NCBI GenBank assembly: GCA_036250195.1
Contig: JAVHZZ010000010.1
Coordinates: 108,180,278 to 108,244,277, forward strand
Direction of reading: 5' to 3'
From: Mixophyes australis
Taxonomy: Eukaryota > Chordata > Amphibia > Anura > Limnodynastidae
DNA length: 64,000 nt
Below the pieces are notes generated by a model. That model saw only the letters and a list, made by a program, of their open reading frames with translations. It ran no database searches and was not told the origin of the DNA. This document shows, in pieces, positions 46,967 to 56,792 of this stretch (the first letter of the stretch is position 1; every line of letters begins with the position of its first letter). Position numbers and translations under genes: made by a program.

Positions 46967-47507
46967 GTGTCCCCCTCAGCCTGTGTGTGTCTCCCCCCCC
47001 CCCCCTCGAGCCAGTGTGTGTCTCCTCTTCCCCCTGCCCCCCCCCTCAGCCTGTGTGTCTCCTCTTCCCCCTGCCCCCCCCCCTCAGCCTGTGTGTCTCC
47101 TCTTCCCCCAGCCCCCCCCCCCTCAGCCTGTGTGTCTCCTCTCTCCCCCCCCCTCAGCCTGTGTGTCTCCTCTTCCCCCTGCCCCCCCCTCAGCCTGTGT
47201 GTCTCCTCTTCTTCCTGCCCCCCCCCCCCTCAGCCTGTGTGTCTCCTCTTCCCCCTGCCCCCCCCCCTCAGCCTGTGTGTCTCCTCTTCCCCCTGCCCCC
47301 CCCCCTCAGCCTGTGTGTCTCCTCTTCCCCCTGCCCCCCCCCCTCAGCCTGTGTGTCTCCTCTTTCCCCTGCCCCCCCCCTCAGCCTGTGTGTCTCCTCT
47401 TCCCCCAGCCCCCCCCCCCCCTCAGCCTGTGTGTCTCCTCTTTCCCCTTCCCCCCCCCTCAGCCTGTGTGTCTCCTCTCTCCCCCCCCCCTCAGCCTGTG
47501 TGTCTAT
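46966..47507. repeat. About 38-bp C-rich minisatellite, roughly 14 copies
   Basis: Unit CCTCAGCCTGTGTGTCTCC plus TCTTCCCCCTGCCCCCCC, varying in the length of the C runs. The long ORFs over it in three frames and on the minus strand are repeat translations. Confidence 0.95.
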
Positions 47508-48072
47508 TAATTTAACAGGAGTAGGACTATTCATTTATTGGTGACTATTAATTTAATGGGAATAAGGGTTATTAATTTATTGGTGGGGCTATTCTTATAC
47601 TTGTGGGATGATTGTGGTGGTGGGGGCTATTAATTTAATTTATTACTGGGGATTTTGGGGTGTGTTTTCATTGAATGTGGAACAGAGTTGGTGTTGAATA
47701 GGGCCTATTTGTGAAATGGGAGTGCTCTTAATTTAATGTTGGTTGGTAAGACTGGAAATATGCCTTTTTTAATGTAATTTTGAGAAGGAGACCTGATTAT
47801 AAAACATGGGTACTTTTATTTCATGTCAGGGCTGGTTAGAGGAAGGAGGCCTGGACTATTCACTTGTTGCTTTGCTTTCCTTTCCTTGTGGTGAATATTA
47901 AAAATATTTTTTCCAAACAGGGCCCCAGCAGGATCCGGCCAAGCATCAAGTGAGCAGAAGATGACAGCAGCAGCTCCATGTGGTCATACTACAAGAACAG
48001 GTACGAGAAACTTGTACAGGATTGGAGACCAGTCCAGTACTTGTAAAGTGCTAGGCGTATTCTCCCCCACAC
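47508..48072. other. Interior of the nested hAT element, no gene seen
   Basis: AT-rich then mixed sequence. No coding frame supported. Confidence 0.45.
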
Positions 48073-48130
48073 AGGGCCGTAACGAGGGTGGTACAGGCGG
48101 TGCCGTTGCCCAGGGCGCAAGGCCAAGGGG
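48073..48130. repeat. Second hAT left terminus of the same family
   Basis: CAGGGCCGTAACGAGGGTGG followed by GCGGTGCCGTTGCCCAGGGCGCA repeats the left end at 46355-46405 in the same orientation. Its own matching right end was not found, so either a second element inserted here and lost its right end, or it shares the end at 49248. Confidence 0.75.
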
Positions 48131-48187
48131 GCGCAGCTGCCGCCCGGTACCTGACTCCATACCTTGAAGAGAGAGAGACTAACTTAC

Positions 48188-48304
48188 AAGAGCTTGGTGC
48201 TTCTGCCCTTAAGTTCTGCAGTGGAACGCATGTTCCACCGACAGGAAGCTCGTCATTTGGAACGCAAGTTTGCGTTCCACTGTGGGCAGAAGCACCAAGC
48301 TCTT
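48188..48304. repeat. Foldback with 21-bp perfect arms
   Basis: AAGAGCTTGGTGCTTCTGCC plus C (48188-48208) and its reverse complement (48284-48304), with further inner inverted pieces (GTGGAACGCATGTTCCAC and GGAACGCAAGTTTGCGTTCC). Confidence 0.92.
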
Positions 48305-48879
48305 CTTTCTCACAGACTGGATACTATAAAAGACTGAAAACACAGATGGACGTAAGAAAGACAAAGGAATATACTCGTAAATATAGATCGGCACGTATGA
48401 AACAGGGGATAGTCATTTTAAGTTGGAAACACACTTTGAATTTTTTTTCCTAAGTGCTTACTTTTCTTTAGTTATTTACTGTTATAATTGTACAATAATC
48501 CCACCGTTTCTCTTGCTGAGACCCCCGCCTTAATGCCAGATGCATTCTGTATAAAAAAAGAGAGAGGGGATCATTTTAATGGACACTCGTGCAGTCTGAA
48601 AACAAAGATGGTCTCTTTGGATTTATAGCGCAAACCAGCTACACAAATCCTTATTTTAACTACGCTAAAGTGATTTAATGTGGAGATGCCAAATATAAAG
48701 GCACCATTCAGTCTTTCTTGTTGCCCTTTATCCTTGTCTCTAGTTTTAAAAGAACACCTCAGTGTTTTGTTTTCAGTATTCACATCAGCGATAGCAAACC
48801 AGTATTTCATGATCTCTTTAAACTTGTTTTCAGCATCTTTGCTGCTTTATAAATTAACAATTGTAAAGGGCAACAGAAC

Positions 48880-48990
48880 TCTATCTATCTATCTATCTCT
48901 CCCTCCCTCCCTCTCTCTCTCATCACTCCCTCTCATCACTCCCTGCCCCATTGGGGCTTACAGTCTACAATTCCTTAAGACACAGTTTTG
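48880..48990 (-). repeat. SINE tail fragment with (CTAT)n and (CCCT)n
   Basis: CTATCTATCTAT and CTCCCTCC runs precede CCCTGCCCCATTGGGGCTTA and CAGTCTACAATTCCTTAAGA, the same tail as the SINEs at 1495 and 62842. Only the tail is present. Confidence 0.7.
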
Positions 48991-49067
48991 CTGCTCTTAT
49001 TTCAGTATTAAGTGCATAAAAATTAGAATACCTATTGCTATATATTTTTTGCATACTTTAAATGGTC

Positions 49068-49071
<4 letters not shown>

Positions 49072-49129
<58 letters not shown>
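49072..49129. repeat. (TA)n microsatellite
   Basis: Uninterrupted TA repeat of about 57 bp. Confidence 0.98.
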
Positions 49130-49131
<2 letters not shown>

Positions 49132-49256
49132 AATTATTTCAGTAAAGTGCTAGCCACACCCACACATTATGTTTGCCACTCCCACTTAGATGGGGGGCGC
49201 CGGTGCCTTGTCTCGCCCAGGGCACCAAGATGTCTAGTTACGGCACTGGTACTCGG

Positions 49257-49519
49257 AAAGAGTTTTTAGTGCAGCGGGGAACCTGGTCAGTGAGCGGCGA
49301 AGGAAGTTGCTTCCTCAGAACCTTGAAAAAATGATGTTCATAAAAATGAATTATCAATTCCTCAATGAAGTACAGCACTGCCCTCCAGATAATACAGAGG
49401 GACCTGTGGTTGTGGAGTCCAGCGGGGACAAATTGATAATGTGTGAGGATGAGGAAGTACACACTGAAGGGGGCGAGGGATCAGAGGATGAGAATGAGGA
49501 CGACATCTTGCCTCAGTAG
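49257..49519 (+). pseudogene. hAT transposase C-terminal dimerisation domain
   Basis: Begins (with the duplicated codons) YSERVFSAAGNLVSERR and continues KLLPQNLEKMMFIKMNYQFL, the hATC dimerisation motif (SERxFSxAGxxxxxxRxxLxPxxxxxLxFxxxN). An acidic tail (DEEVHTEGGEGSEDENEDD) precedes TAG at 49517-49519. It continues the frame broken at 46346. Confidence 0.93.
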
Positions 49520-50340
49520 AGCCTGTTTAGTTTGTACAGGGAAAGATGAATAGCTTTTTTTGTGTGGGGGCCCAAACAAACCAATCATTTCAGCCACAGT
49601 AGTTTGGTAGGCCCTGTCGCTGAAATGATTGGTTTGTTAAAGTGTGCATGTCCTATTTCAGCAACATCAGGGTGGGTGGGAGGGCCCAAGGACAATTCCA
49701 TCTTGCAACTCTTTTTTTGGCATTATGTGCTCTTTGGGGCCTAGTTCTATCTCCATCAGAGATATTCCTGCAGGCCATGTCACCGGCACAGCTATGTTGG
49801 TGTTAGACGTGCGCTGCATACTCTGTCTGATTTAGCAGAAGCTAGGCATTGCCCTTGGTAAGCAAATAGGCTTTCCGTGATATTACATTGTCAGGGATTA
49901 GGCTAAACAGAGTGTCATGGTATTTGAGATCCCTACCTTACCTACACACAGCGTATACAGCGCTGCAATTTGTTCTATCATATTAATGTTTAGATAGGGT
50001 CTCTCCATATTAACACACTCCGCTTGCTCACATCACCCAGTGAAGCAAGCGCTATATAAGTACCAACTTTTAGACACGTTAGGCAGCGTCTTTAATGAGA
50101 ATACAGTCTCTATATAATTGTAAGTGCTTTAAGATCTTACATGACCTTTAATCAGGCCACTTTAATCGCTGCTCTATTACAGATCTCTGTCCAGTGATCA
50201 TCATGCATATTTTTGCAGAACCAAGTTAAATATATAAACAGGGTCTCCTAGAATACGTACTATTTTATTTAAAGGAGTTTTAAGGGGCATTACACTCTAA
50301 TAGAGAGACTCATCATTTCTGAATAAACAAAATTATATAA
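49520..50340. other. hAT element 3' non-coding part
   Basis: No coding frame. A short inverted pair CAAACCAATCATTTCAGCCA / GCTGAAATGATTGGTTTG lies at about 49575-49638. Confidence 0.5.
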
Positions 50341-50344
50341 TTCT

Positions 50345-50640
50345 TGTTAAGTTCCAAAAAAGAGGAACTGCCATTTCTATTACTACGTTCTTTGTTTTTG
50401 TAGTTCCAAAAAGGAGTAACTGCCGATTCTATTAATACTTTCTTTCTTTCAGTAGTTCCAAAAAATAGTAACTTCCATTTATATTACTACGTTCTTTGTT
50501 TTTGTAGTTACAAAAAAGAGGAACTGCCATTTTTATTACTACGTTCTTTCTGTAGTTCAAAAAAAAATAGTAACTTCCATTTATATTACTACGTTAATTG
50601 TTTGTGCAGTCCCAAAAAAGAGGAACTGCGGTCTTAACAT
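50345..50640. repeat. About 52-bp subterminal repeats, 6 copies
   Basis: Units start GTTCCAAAAA(A)GAGGAACTGCC or a variant and contain TATTACTACGTTCTTT. The ATTACTACGTT and AGTTCC words are shared with the 58-bp array at 45228, in the same orientation. Confidence 0.88.
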
Positions 50641-50710
50641 CTATGTTGGTTTTAGACGTCCATCCGGTGTCCGCCATCTGTGCAGTGGAATTCAGACCTG
50701 TTGAGGGCGA

Positions 50711-51003
50711 TATATTGTGGCCCCGGTACCAAATTGGGTACCGGGGCCACTCCACTACGCAGTCCAGATAGATGCGTATCAGATATTTAACTACATTCAG
50801 TGTTGGGGGCAAATCCAAAAATAATTAAAATGCACTGTCATGATCGAAAACAAGAGGTATTGACACGCTAGAACTCCACCCTCTATATGCTGCAGAGGAT
50901 GGAGGAGCAGCCATATGTGTAGTGGAATTGAGACTAGTTGGAGGAGGTATTGTGGCCCCGGTACCAAATTGGGTACCGGGGCCACTCCACTACGCAGTCC
51001 AGA
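50711..51003. repeat. Two copies of a GGTACC-centred hairpin, 240 bp apart
   Basis: TGGCCCCGGTACC, a short AAATT loop, and GGTACCGGGGCCA form a perfect stem at about 50717-50748 and again at 50952-50983, each followed by CTCCACTACGCAGTCCAGA. Confidence 0.93.
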
Positions 51004-51313
51004 AAGCTACCGCGGTTTTGGACTAAAAAGAATATTGTGAGGTGTGAGGTGTTCAGAATAGACTGGAAATTAGTGGAAATGATTGTTATTGAATGTTATT
51101 GAGGTTAATAATAGCGTAGGAGTGTAAAAAAAAACAAAATAATGTATTTAAGCGCTTTTTATGCTTTTTTAAAAATAAATCAGAACCCAAAACCCTAAAT
51201 CAGAACCAAAACCTTTCGTCAGGTGTTTTGGCAAAACAAATCAGAACCCAAAACCTCAAGCTAATCAGAACCCAAAACACTAAAAGTGCCCGGTGCACAC
51301 CTCTAGTTCTGGG

Positions 51314-52619
51314 GCTGTGCAGAGTAATTGTGCAGATTATACACGCGAAAACACTGTTTGCGTCCTTTAATGATTCAAGCCCTGAATTTCCACCTTATCA
51401 AGAAGAGTGGATTAAGGTTTGGGTTCGACACTGGTCCTTGGCACAGGAAATCAGGGCACAATAGAGGCTACAGAGGCTTTAGAAGCATAATGAATTTGTT
51501 CAGCCTTTGTAAATCCAGGCTATGACAAACCATGGTAGCCGAGGACAGAGTGGGAGAATTGTGATCACATTTATTGCTTCCTTTTTGTTCTTTCTCAGAG
51601 TTCTTTGGATAAGAGGGAATGGAGAGTATATGTGTCCCAGGTGAAATTTTCAGGGTCTTGTTAAGGTATTTATCCCCTTCTCTCATTGTGGCATGTAAAA
51701 AAATTGACTCAGCTTGGTATTCTGGCCCATTGCCATTAAACATATTTATGGTAAGACAAACTTTTGTATCAGTAGCCAAGAACAGCTCCTCATTTAAAGA
51801 CCTGGGTGATCTAATAACAGCTGAGATAATCTTCCACTATGAGGTTTTGGCTTGCTACATGAGAGAGAGAACGCTGATGTTACTTTTTGCCCAAGTCGTG
51901 ATTGGTGTTAACTCTTTCATAATAACTGTACTTCTGGTACCTCCATATTAGTGCTATCACCGTCTGGTTGTCTGAGAATGCATGGTGTAAGGAAAGTTGA
52001 AAATACAAAATACTTTCAATATGTTTAACCTGTGTAAATCCTGTACTTTCCCCTGATTGTTTTTGTGTCAGAAAAGCTTTGGCATGAAATCCTACCCGTT
52101 TATGACTAGCAGAATTTTTGATTTTCCAGAAGTGTCTGTAATCTGTTGATTAATGCCTGTTTTTGCATTGCGGCTATATGGATAATCAATATATCCAAAA
52201 TGGAAGTTGAATAATACAGGTTATCTTCTGCTTATATGCTTAGGATGTAATGCGTTAACAATATTAGCTGACAAATTAATATGTAATCTTTTAGCAGAAA
52301 TTAGACACATGCTTATGAAGTAATGTATTAATCTAAACTTATAAATTGCAACTGATCTAAGAAATGTACCCCCATGATGCTAAAAAACTGAAGTTGCTGT
52401 GGGACTACAAAGAGAATTTGAAATGAACTGTTGATGACATGTAAATGGTGTGATATTATTGGTTTAATGTTTGAAATGATGCATTTATCTATGTATTGCC
52501 TTTACGGTTTGAGTCTATAAAAGAGATATGAAAATAATTAATAATTACCATTGCTCATTTTCTATTTAATGGTCTGTACCGTACGTACATAATAAACCAT
52601 CATATTATGAAAAGACTTT
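51314..52619. other. Intron sequence, no gene supported
   Basis: Resumes the repeat interrupted at 45108. ORFs on both strands at 51468-51951 overlap each other and show no family motif. Confidence 0.4.
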
Positions 52620-52794
52620 GGGCTAGATTTACTAAGCTGCGGGTTTGAAAAAGTGGGGATGTTGCCTATAGCAACCAATCAGATTCTAGCTTTCATTTAT
52701 TTAGTACCTTCTACAAAATGATAGTTAGAATCTGATTGGTTGCTATAGGCAACATCCCCACTTTTGCAAACCCGCAGCTTAGTAAATCTAGCCC
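52620..52794. mobile_element. Palindromic MITE, 175 bp
   Basis: Inverted arms of about 75 bp: GGGCTAGATTTACTAAGCTG .. and its complement, including GGGGATGTTGCCTATAGCAA and CCAATCAGATTCTA with only a few differences. The target duplication is at most TTT, so the superfamily (perhaps Harbinger-like) stays open. High arm identity suggests recent spread. Confidence 0.88.
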
Positions 52795-53229
52795 TTTGTC
52801 TCTGAGTTTATCCATAACAACTGGAGTCCTGGAATTCATGAGAACATTTATCTTTGGAATCTCTCAGAATTCTACTGTGCAACCTGTGGCTACAATGTCC
52901 CTTACGCACTGATCCTTAGTAGTTGGAATCTAACTCTGTATATAATTTGATATTTTGACCCGTACCACAGATTGTGAGAGTCAGCCTTGAGTAATTGGTG
53001 ATAGTCTGGTCTAAATCATCTTTTTTTGCCCCTCCAGCTATGAAAGGACTGTCTAGGTACATTACGTTCCAGATTGTCTGAGGTTCTGTCTTCCAGACCA
53101 ATTTCGTCTGACTTCCCTGAACTATTGGGTTTACAATGGAGACTATTTAGTAAATGGTTTACTTTCCTCCCAGTCACTTTTTGCACCATTGAATCTGATT
53201 TAACTCAAAACAGTACAAAAAACATCAAA
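52795..53229. other. Intron sequence, no gene seen
   Basis: AT-rich. No element boundary recognised before the L1-like region. Confidence 0.4.
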
Positions 53230-55570
53230 TGGGAGCATGACCCCCCCCCTGGCACTCCTTGTACAGCTGCTCCTCGCGGACCCAATGGTGGCTCGGGTGT
53301 TCCACGCCCTCGGAGGGAACTAAGTTAAACCAGCTGTCAAAGCCTTACCTGGATCGGGGTCTGTCTGCTGCACTCGTGGCCCGAGACCTCGCATTACTGG
53401 CACTGCTGTGATCTCCTGTGCCGCTGGCGCCTCTTTCCCCCTCACTTCCGGTCCGGCTCCCAACTTCCGGTCGGCACCGATATCCAGAGTGACATGATCG
53501 CCTAATGGAGAGGTCTGGCTGTGGAAACTGAGAGGTACAACACGTTAACCACGCTGAAGAGGGACTATATCGCTGGCAAGAACACCTGTGGCATTTATTT
53601 ACTGGAGCAGCCTGCACCGCACATCTGCCCATCTGTGCCCCGGAGCAGCGGGTGACGGTGCCGCGGATCACTCAGCAGCTGTGTGCTTGCTGTGATCCTG
53701 CACAGGTCAGTACTGCAGCTCCTACTGGTTATACCACCTGAAGGGCCTGCATAAAATATCCCACCTTTCTGACACCTCTGCTCCCAATCGGTACCCCTCG
53801 CAGAGTGGGGGCTTAGACTTACTGTGGTCCCAATCTACTGCAAGCAACAGAAGTAAAAGGGCTTCAGATACTGAGAGGTTAATCCCAGCTAGAAATCAAC
53901 GGGATCACTCGCCAAGTTCTGATATGCCAGTAGAAGACGAAATCCCCCTGACAACGAGACTCTTAATCAATTCCCTGGTTCAGGAAATTAAGACAACGTT
54001 CCACACTGAACTGCGCCAAGCGATCACGGATTTCCACAAAGATATTAGCAAACTGGGGGATCGCACCAATGCCTTGGAGACCAAGACGGATGAAATTTGC
54101 AACAGAGAAATGTGAGGACATGGAAAATAGAGCCCGTAGGAATAACATCCGGCTCAAAAACGTCCCTGAGACTGTGGACACGTTAGTCCTTCCAGGCTTT
54201 CTACTTGGCTTCTTTAAAACCATCCTAGTGGATGCCACGGATGCTGACCTGCTTCTGGATAGAGCACACAGGTTGCTGCGGCCTAGGTCCGCTCCAGGCC
54301 AACAGCCTAGGGATGTTATCCTTCGCATGCATTATTATCACATCAAGGAAAAAATCATCCAGGCCACAATCAACCATGATTCCATTCAATACCTTGGAAA
54401 TAGCATTCAGTTGTTTGCAGATCTATCTCCTCTCACCATCCAGAAGCGCAGAGAGTTGAAGGATACCACAAAGACTCTTCGTCACCATGGATATCGTTAT
54501 CACTGGTGCTTTCCCTTCCGGCTCCAAGTCTTCACGGAGTCCAGGCCTCTCTTTGCAAAGACCCCTGCAGAGGGTGCTTTTATCTTGGAAAAGTTAGGCT
54601 TACCTCCTAGCACAGCGCCATCTCCGCTCATGTCGGCATCCCCACGGGCTCCACGGGGTCTCCCACAGGCCGAATGTGACACAGTTTGATTTTGTTGAAG
54701 GTTGGAAACTGAAAATCTGGACTGTTAGTCTCTCTTTGCTGACTCAACGTACAGAACCCATGGAGGGCAATGGACATGACCCTGTACCTCGGTGACTTGT
54801 CCCTCGAAGGCGTCGGATGTTGTCGCTCTCCCATCCTGTTGTTTCTTCTCTTTTCTTTGCAGGTATTAATGCAGCACATCTGTGATCTTCATACAAGTTG
54901 ACTTCGGCTGATCTGCAAAGGGAGCACGGAGAGGACACTGCCGTTCGCCCATCAACTTCGCTCCCGCAGCTACCGAGGGGTCATGCCACTCCAAGCTCAC
55001 AGTTTAGTCCTCCACTTTTTAATACGTGTCTGTGGACTGTTATGCAATGGTGACGTTTGCTGTTTACTGTTTAATGTTTAATTTTCTATAGTTCTATAGT
55101 TATTATGACCAGAAAACTCACCAAACTCATATTACACTAGTTACTTTTGTCACGCAATTGTCCAGATAATAGCCTTACTACACAGGTTAATGTTTTGTAA
55201 ACCGATTTAATTCGTTAATTGTTGATGCCCCTGGTCATCTTCATTCACTACTCTATCTCCACTCCCACTTGAAACCCCCTTGCCCCTTGCTTTTCTTGCA
55301 CCCCCTTGTTGCTGCGCTTGGTAGCAACATTTTCCAATCTCTCCGAAGTCGAGCAACCGTAGACCGGACATCCTATGACCGGTCTTTACTCTCCCTCCCT
55401 GGCTGGTTGCAGACGGCTTAAACTTTCCTCTATCCCTCATTTCCTATCCTTCCATTTTCCTAATCTTTTTCAAGCTTCTTCTCTTCGCCTGTCAAGTTAT
55501 GCTCCTAACATGATCCATGGAGGGACGCAGACTCGGGAGAGCCCCTCAGCGGCATATTTTAGAATATAAC
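53230..55570 (+). mobile_element. L1/Tx1-like LINE 5' part (leader, ORF1, inter-ORF region)
   Basis: GC-rich leader (about 53230-53900), ORF1 (53924-54689), then a non-coding stretch to about 55570. Neither the ORF2 start nor the tail is recognised. The boundaries are approximate and no target duplication was found. Confidence 0.6.
53924..54689 (+). pseudogene. L1-type ORF1 (RNA-binding protein), frameshifted
   Basis: The first frame (53924-54115) has a helical, coiled-coil-like stretch: LVQEIKTTFHTELRQAITDF and ISKLGDRTNALETKTDE. After a frame change at about 54100-54110 the second frame reads EDMENRARRNNIRLKNVPE (hallmark of L1 ORF1p, family N-R-x-R-R-N-N-x-R), ILVDATDADLLLDRAHRLL, PRDVILRMHYYHIKEKII, and ends LEKLGLPPS. 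L1 ORF1p binds element RNA as a trimer. The frame break makes this copy inactive. Confidence 0.9.
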
Positions 55571-55760
55571 TTATACCATGTCTCTTCAGTTACTAACAGC
55601 TACCCTTCCATACACTGCCGTGGTTTATCAGGGCATCCTGTACTCTATTGAACTTGCATTCATGTTCCACTTCTAAGTGGTAATAGTTATTATTAAATTG
55701 ATACTTGAACTGTATCTCTCTGTATGCTGTTTTGTTCTCCTATCTGTTACATTGGGAACT
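55571..55760. other. Short unassigned spacer
   Basis: No gene or repeat recognised. Confidence 0.35.
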
Positions 55761-55945
55761 TTCCTGGAGGGCCGCCACCTGCAGGGTGGGAGCCGCTAAG
55801 CCCAAAGTCCCTTGCAGGATTCCCTGGTGAATACCTTCCACCCTGTTCCACCTCTAGGGGAGTTTAGCCAATCCCAGTTAAGACAGCAGGATCTCTCTCA
55901 CTTGTTCGTGTGCAAACCTGACAAGGGCACAGGTGAACCAAGAGG
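55761..55945 (+). mobile_element. Gypsy-like LTR fragment
   Basis: GGAGGGCCGCCACCTGCAGG, CCGCTAAGCCCAAAGTCCC and the following ACCTTCCACC..CCACCTCTAGG parallel 27812-27920. No ends were found. Confidence 0.5.
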
Positions 55946-55989
55946 AGCGAGTGTGGCTCAGAGTGGCGATTGGGACAGTTGTGAGGGTG

Positions 55990-56426
55990 CATTAGTGCAA
56001 GCAGTATAATCAGGGATAAGATAAGCTCTAATAAAGAATTAAGTTTTAAGAAACCGTCTAAAGATTTGAAAACTATGGGAAAGCATAACTGGGCTTAGTA
56101 GGGAATTCCATAAGTGGGGAGCAGCATGGGAGAAGTCTTGTGGGTTTGAGTCAGAGGTGGTTATGAGATGAGAAAGTTGCAGGTCAGAGGTAGATTTGAG
56201 AGGGTGAGAGGAATAGTATTTTGATATGATATTTGAGATGTATGAAGGGGTGGTTTTGTTTAGGGCTTTGTAGATTAAGGTGAGTAATTTGAATTACATT
56301 TTGGATGACAGTGGGAGCCAGTGTAATGAATTGAAAGTGGTGCAGAAGATGTGGAGTGAGGAGAAAGGAAGATCAGTCTTGCAGCAGTATTTGAATTGGA
56401 TTCAAGTGGGGATGCATGGGGTAGGG
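55990..56426 (-). pseudogene. L2/CR1-group LINE, C-terminal fragment
   Basis: On the minus strand it reads [18 protein letters not shown] (family [13 protein letters not shown]), then YTGSHCHPK-like and, at the low end, VFKSLDGFLKLN-like sequence corresponding to the family's [10 protein letters not shown]. Broken at 56427 by a MITE. It may belong to the same element as 58680-59290, with the intervening sequence inserted or exchanged. Confidence 0.75.
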
Positions 56427-56573
56427 CAGTGTTGTCTAACCTGTGACACTCCAGGTGTTGTGAAACTACAAGTCCCAGCATGCTTTGCCAATATATAGCA
56501 GCTTATTGCTGGAAGGATATGCTGCTACTTGTAGTTTCACAACACCTGGAGTGTCACAGTTTAGCCAACACTG
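56427..56573. mobile_element. hAT-type MITE, 147 bp
   Basis: Inverted ends CAGTGTTGTCTAACCTGTGA and the complement of CAGTGTTGGCTAAACTGTGA, with long arms (GTGACACTCCAGGTGTTGTG). Flanked by the perfect 8-bp repeat GGGTAGGG (56419-56426 and 56574-56581). Confidence 0.92.
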
Positions 56574-56589
56574 GGGTAGGGGGATGCCA

Positions 56590-56792
56590 CACTACAGGAG
56601 GTTGCAGCAGCTCTGTTTCGACAGCACTGTACTATACAGCAGCCGCGGCGCTGTCAAAGAAGCGTCCGTCGCGGACGCTTCTTTGACAGCGCCGCGGCTG
56701 CAGTATAGTACAGTGCCGCTATGTAGGGCACTTTTTTAGCGGAGTGGAGGGGTTTCTGGAGACCCAGAAACCCCCCCCTGCGTGCGCCCCTG
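56590..56792. mobile_element. GC-rich foldback MITE, left end truncated
   Basis: Homologous to 10273-10594. Its core is a hairpin with about 30-bp perfect arms (GCCGCGGCGCTGTCAAAGAA, then GCGTCCG) around 56642-56700. It ends CTGCGTGCGCCCCTG, the right terminus of that family. The left terminus is missing. Confidence 0.8.

Larger units (their letters stand above)
46355..49248. mobile_element. Nested hAT-type element inside hAT transposase, 2.89 kb
   Basis: Left end CAGAGCCGTAGCGAG, right end complement CAGTGCCGTAACTAG, flanked by the perfect 8-bp repeat GTACTCGG (46347-46354 and 49249-49256). Removing the insert and one repeat rejoins SVYSERVFSAAG, the conserved hAT dimerisation motif. The interior holds a 38-bp minisatellite, a second left-end copy at 48073, a foldback at 48188-48304, a SINE tail fragment, and AT/CTAT simple repeats. 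No transposase of its own was seen. Confidence 0.93.
45109..51305 (+). mobile_element. hAT transposon (autonomous-derived) with nested insertion, 6.2 kb
   Basis: Ends TAAGGATGAGCGGGC and, at the right, the complement of TAGAGGTGTGCACCGGGC. Flanked by the perfect 8-bp repeat GTTCTGGG (45101-45108 and 51306-51313). It contains C-terminal transposase sequence in two pieces, separated by another hAT element (46355-49248). Without that insert and one 8-bp copy it would be about 3.3 kb. Subterminal direct-repeat arrays lie on both sides of the coding region. Confidence 0.92.

Noticed and set aside
46845..47544. Long Pro/Ser/Cys-rich ORFs on the plus strand and a Gly/Glu-rich one on the minus strand
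   Set aside because: Translations of the 38-bp C-rich minisatellite within a hAT element.
51468..51951. Overlapping ORFs on both strands (103 and 110 residues)
   Set aside because: They overlap in opposite orientation, have no motif and no splice or promoter context.
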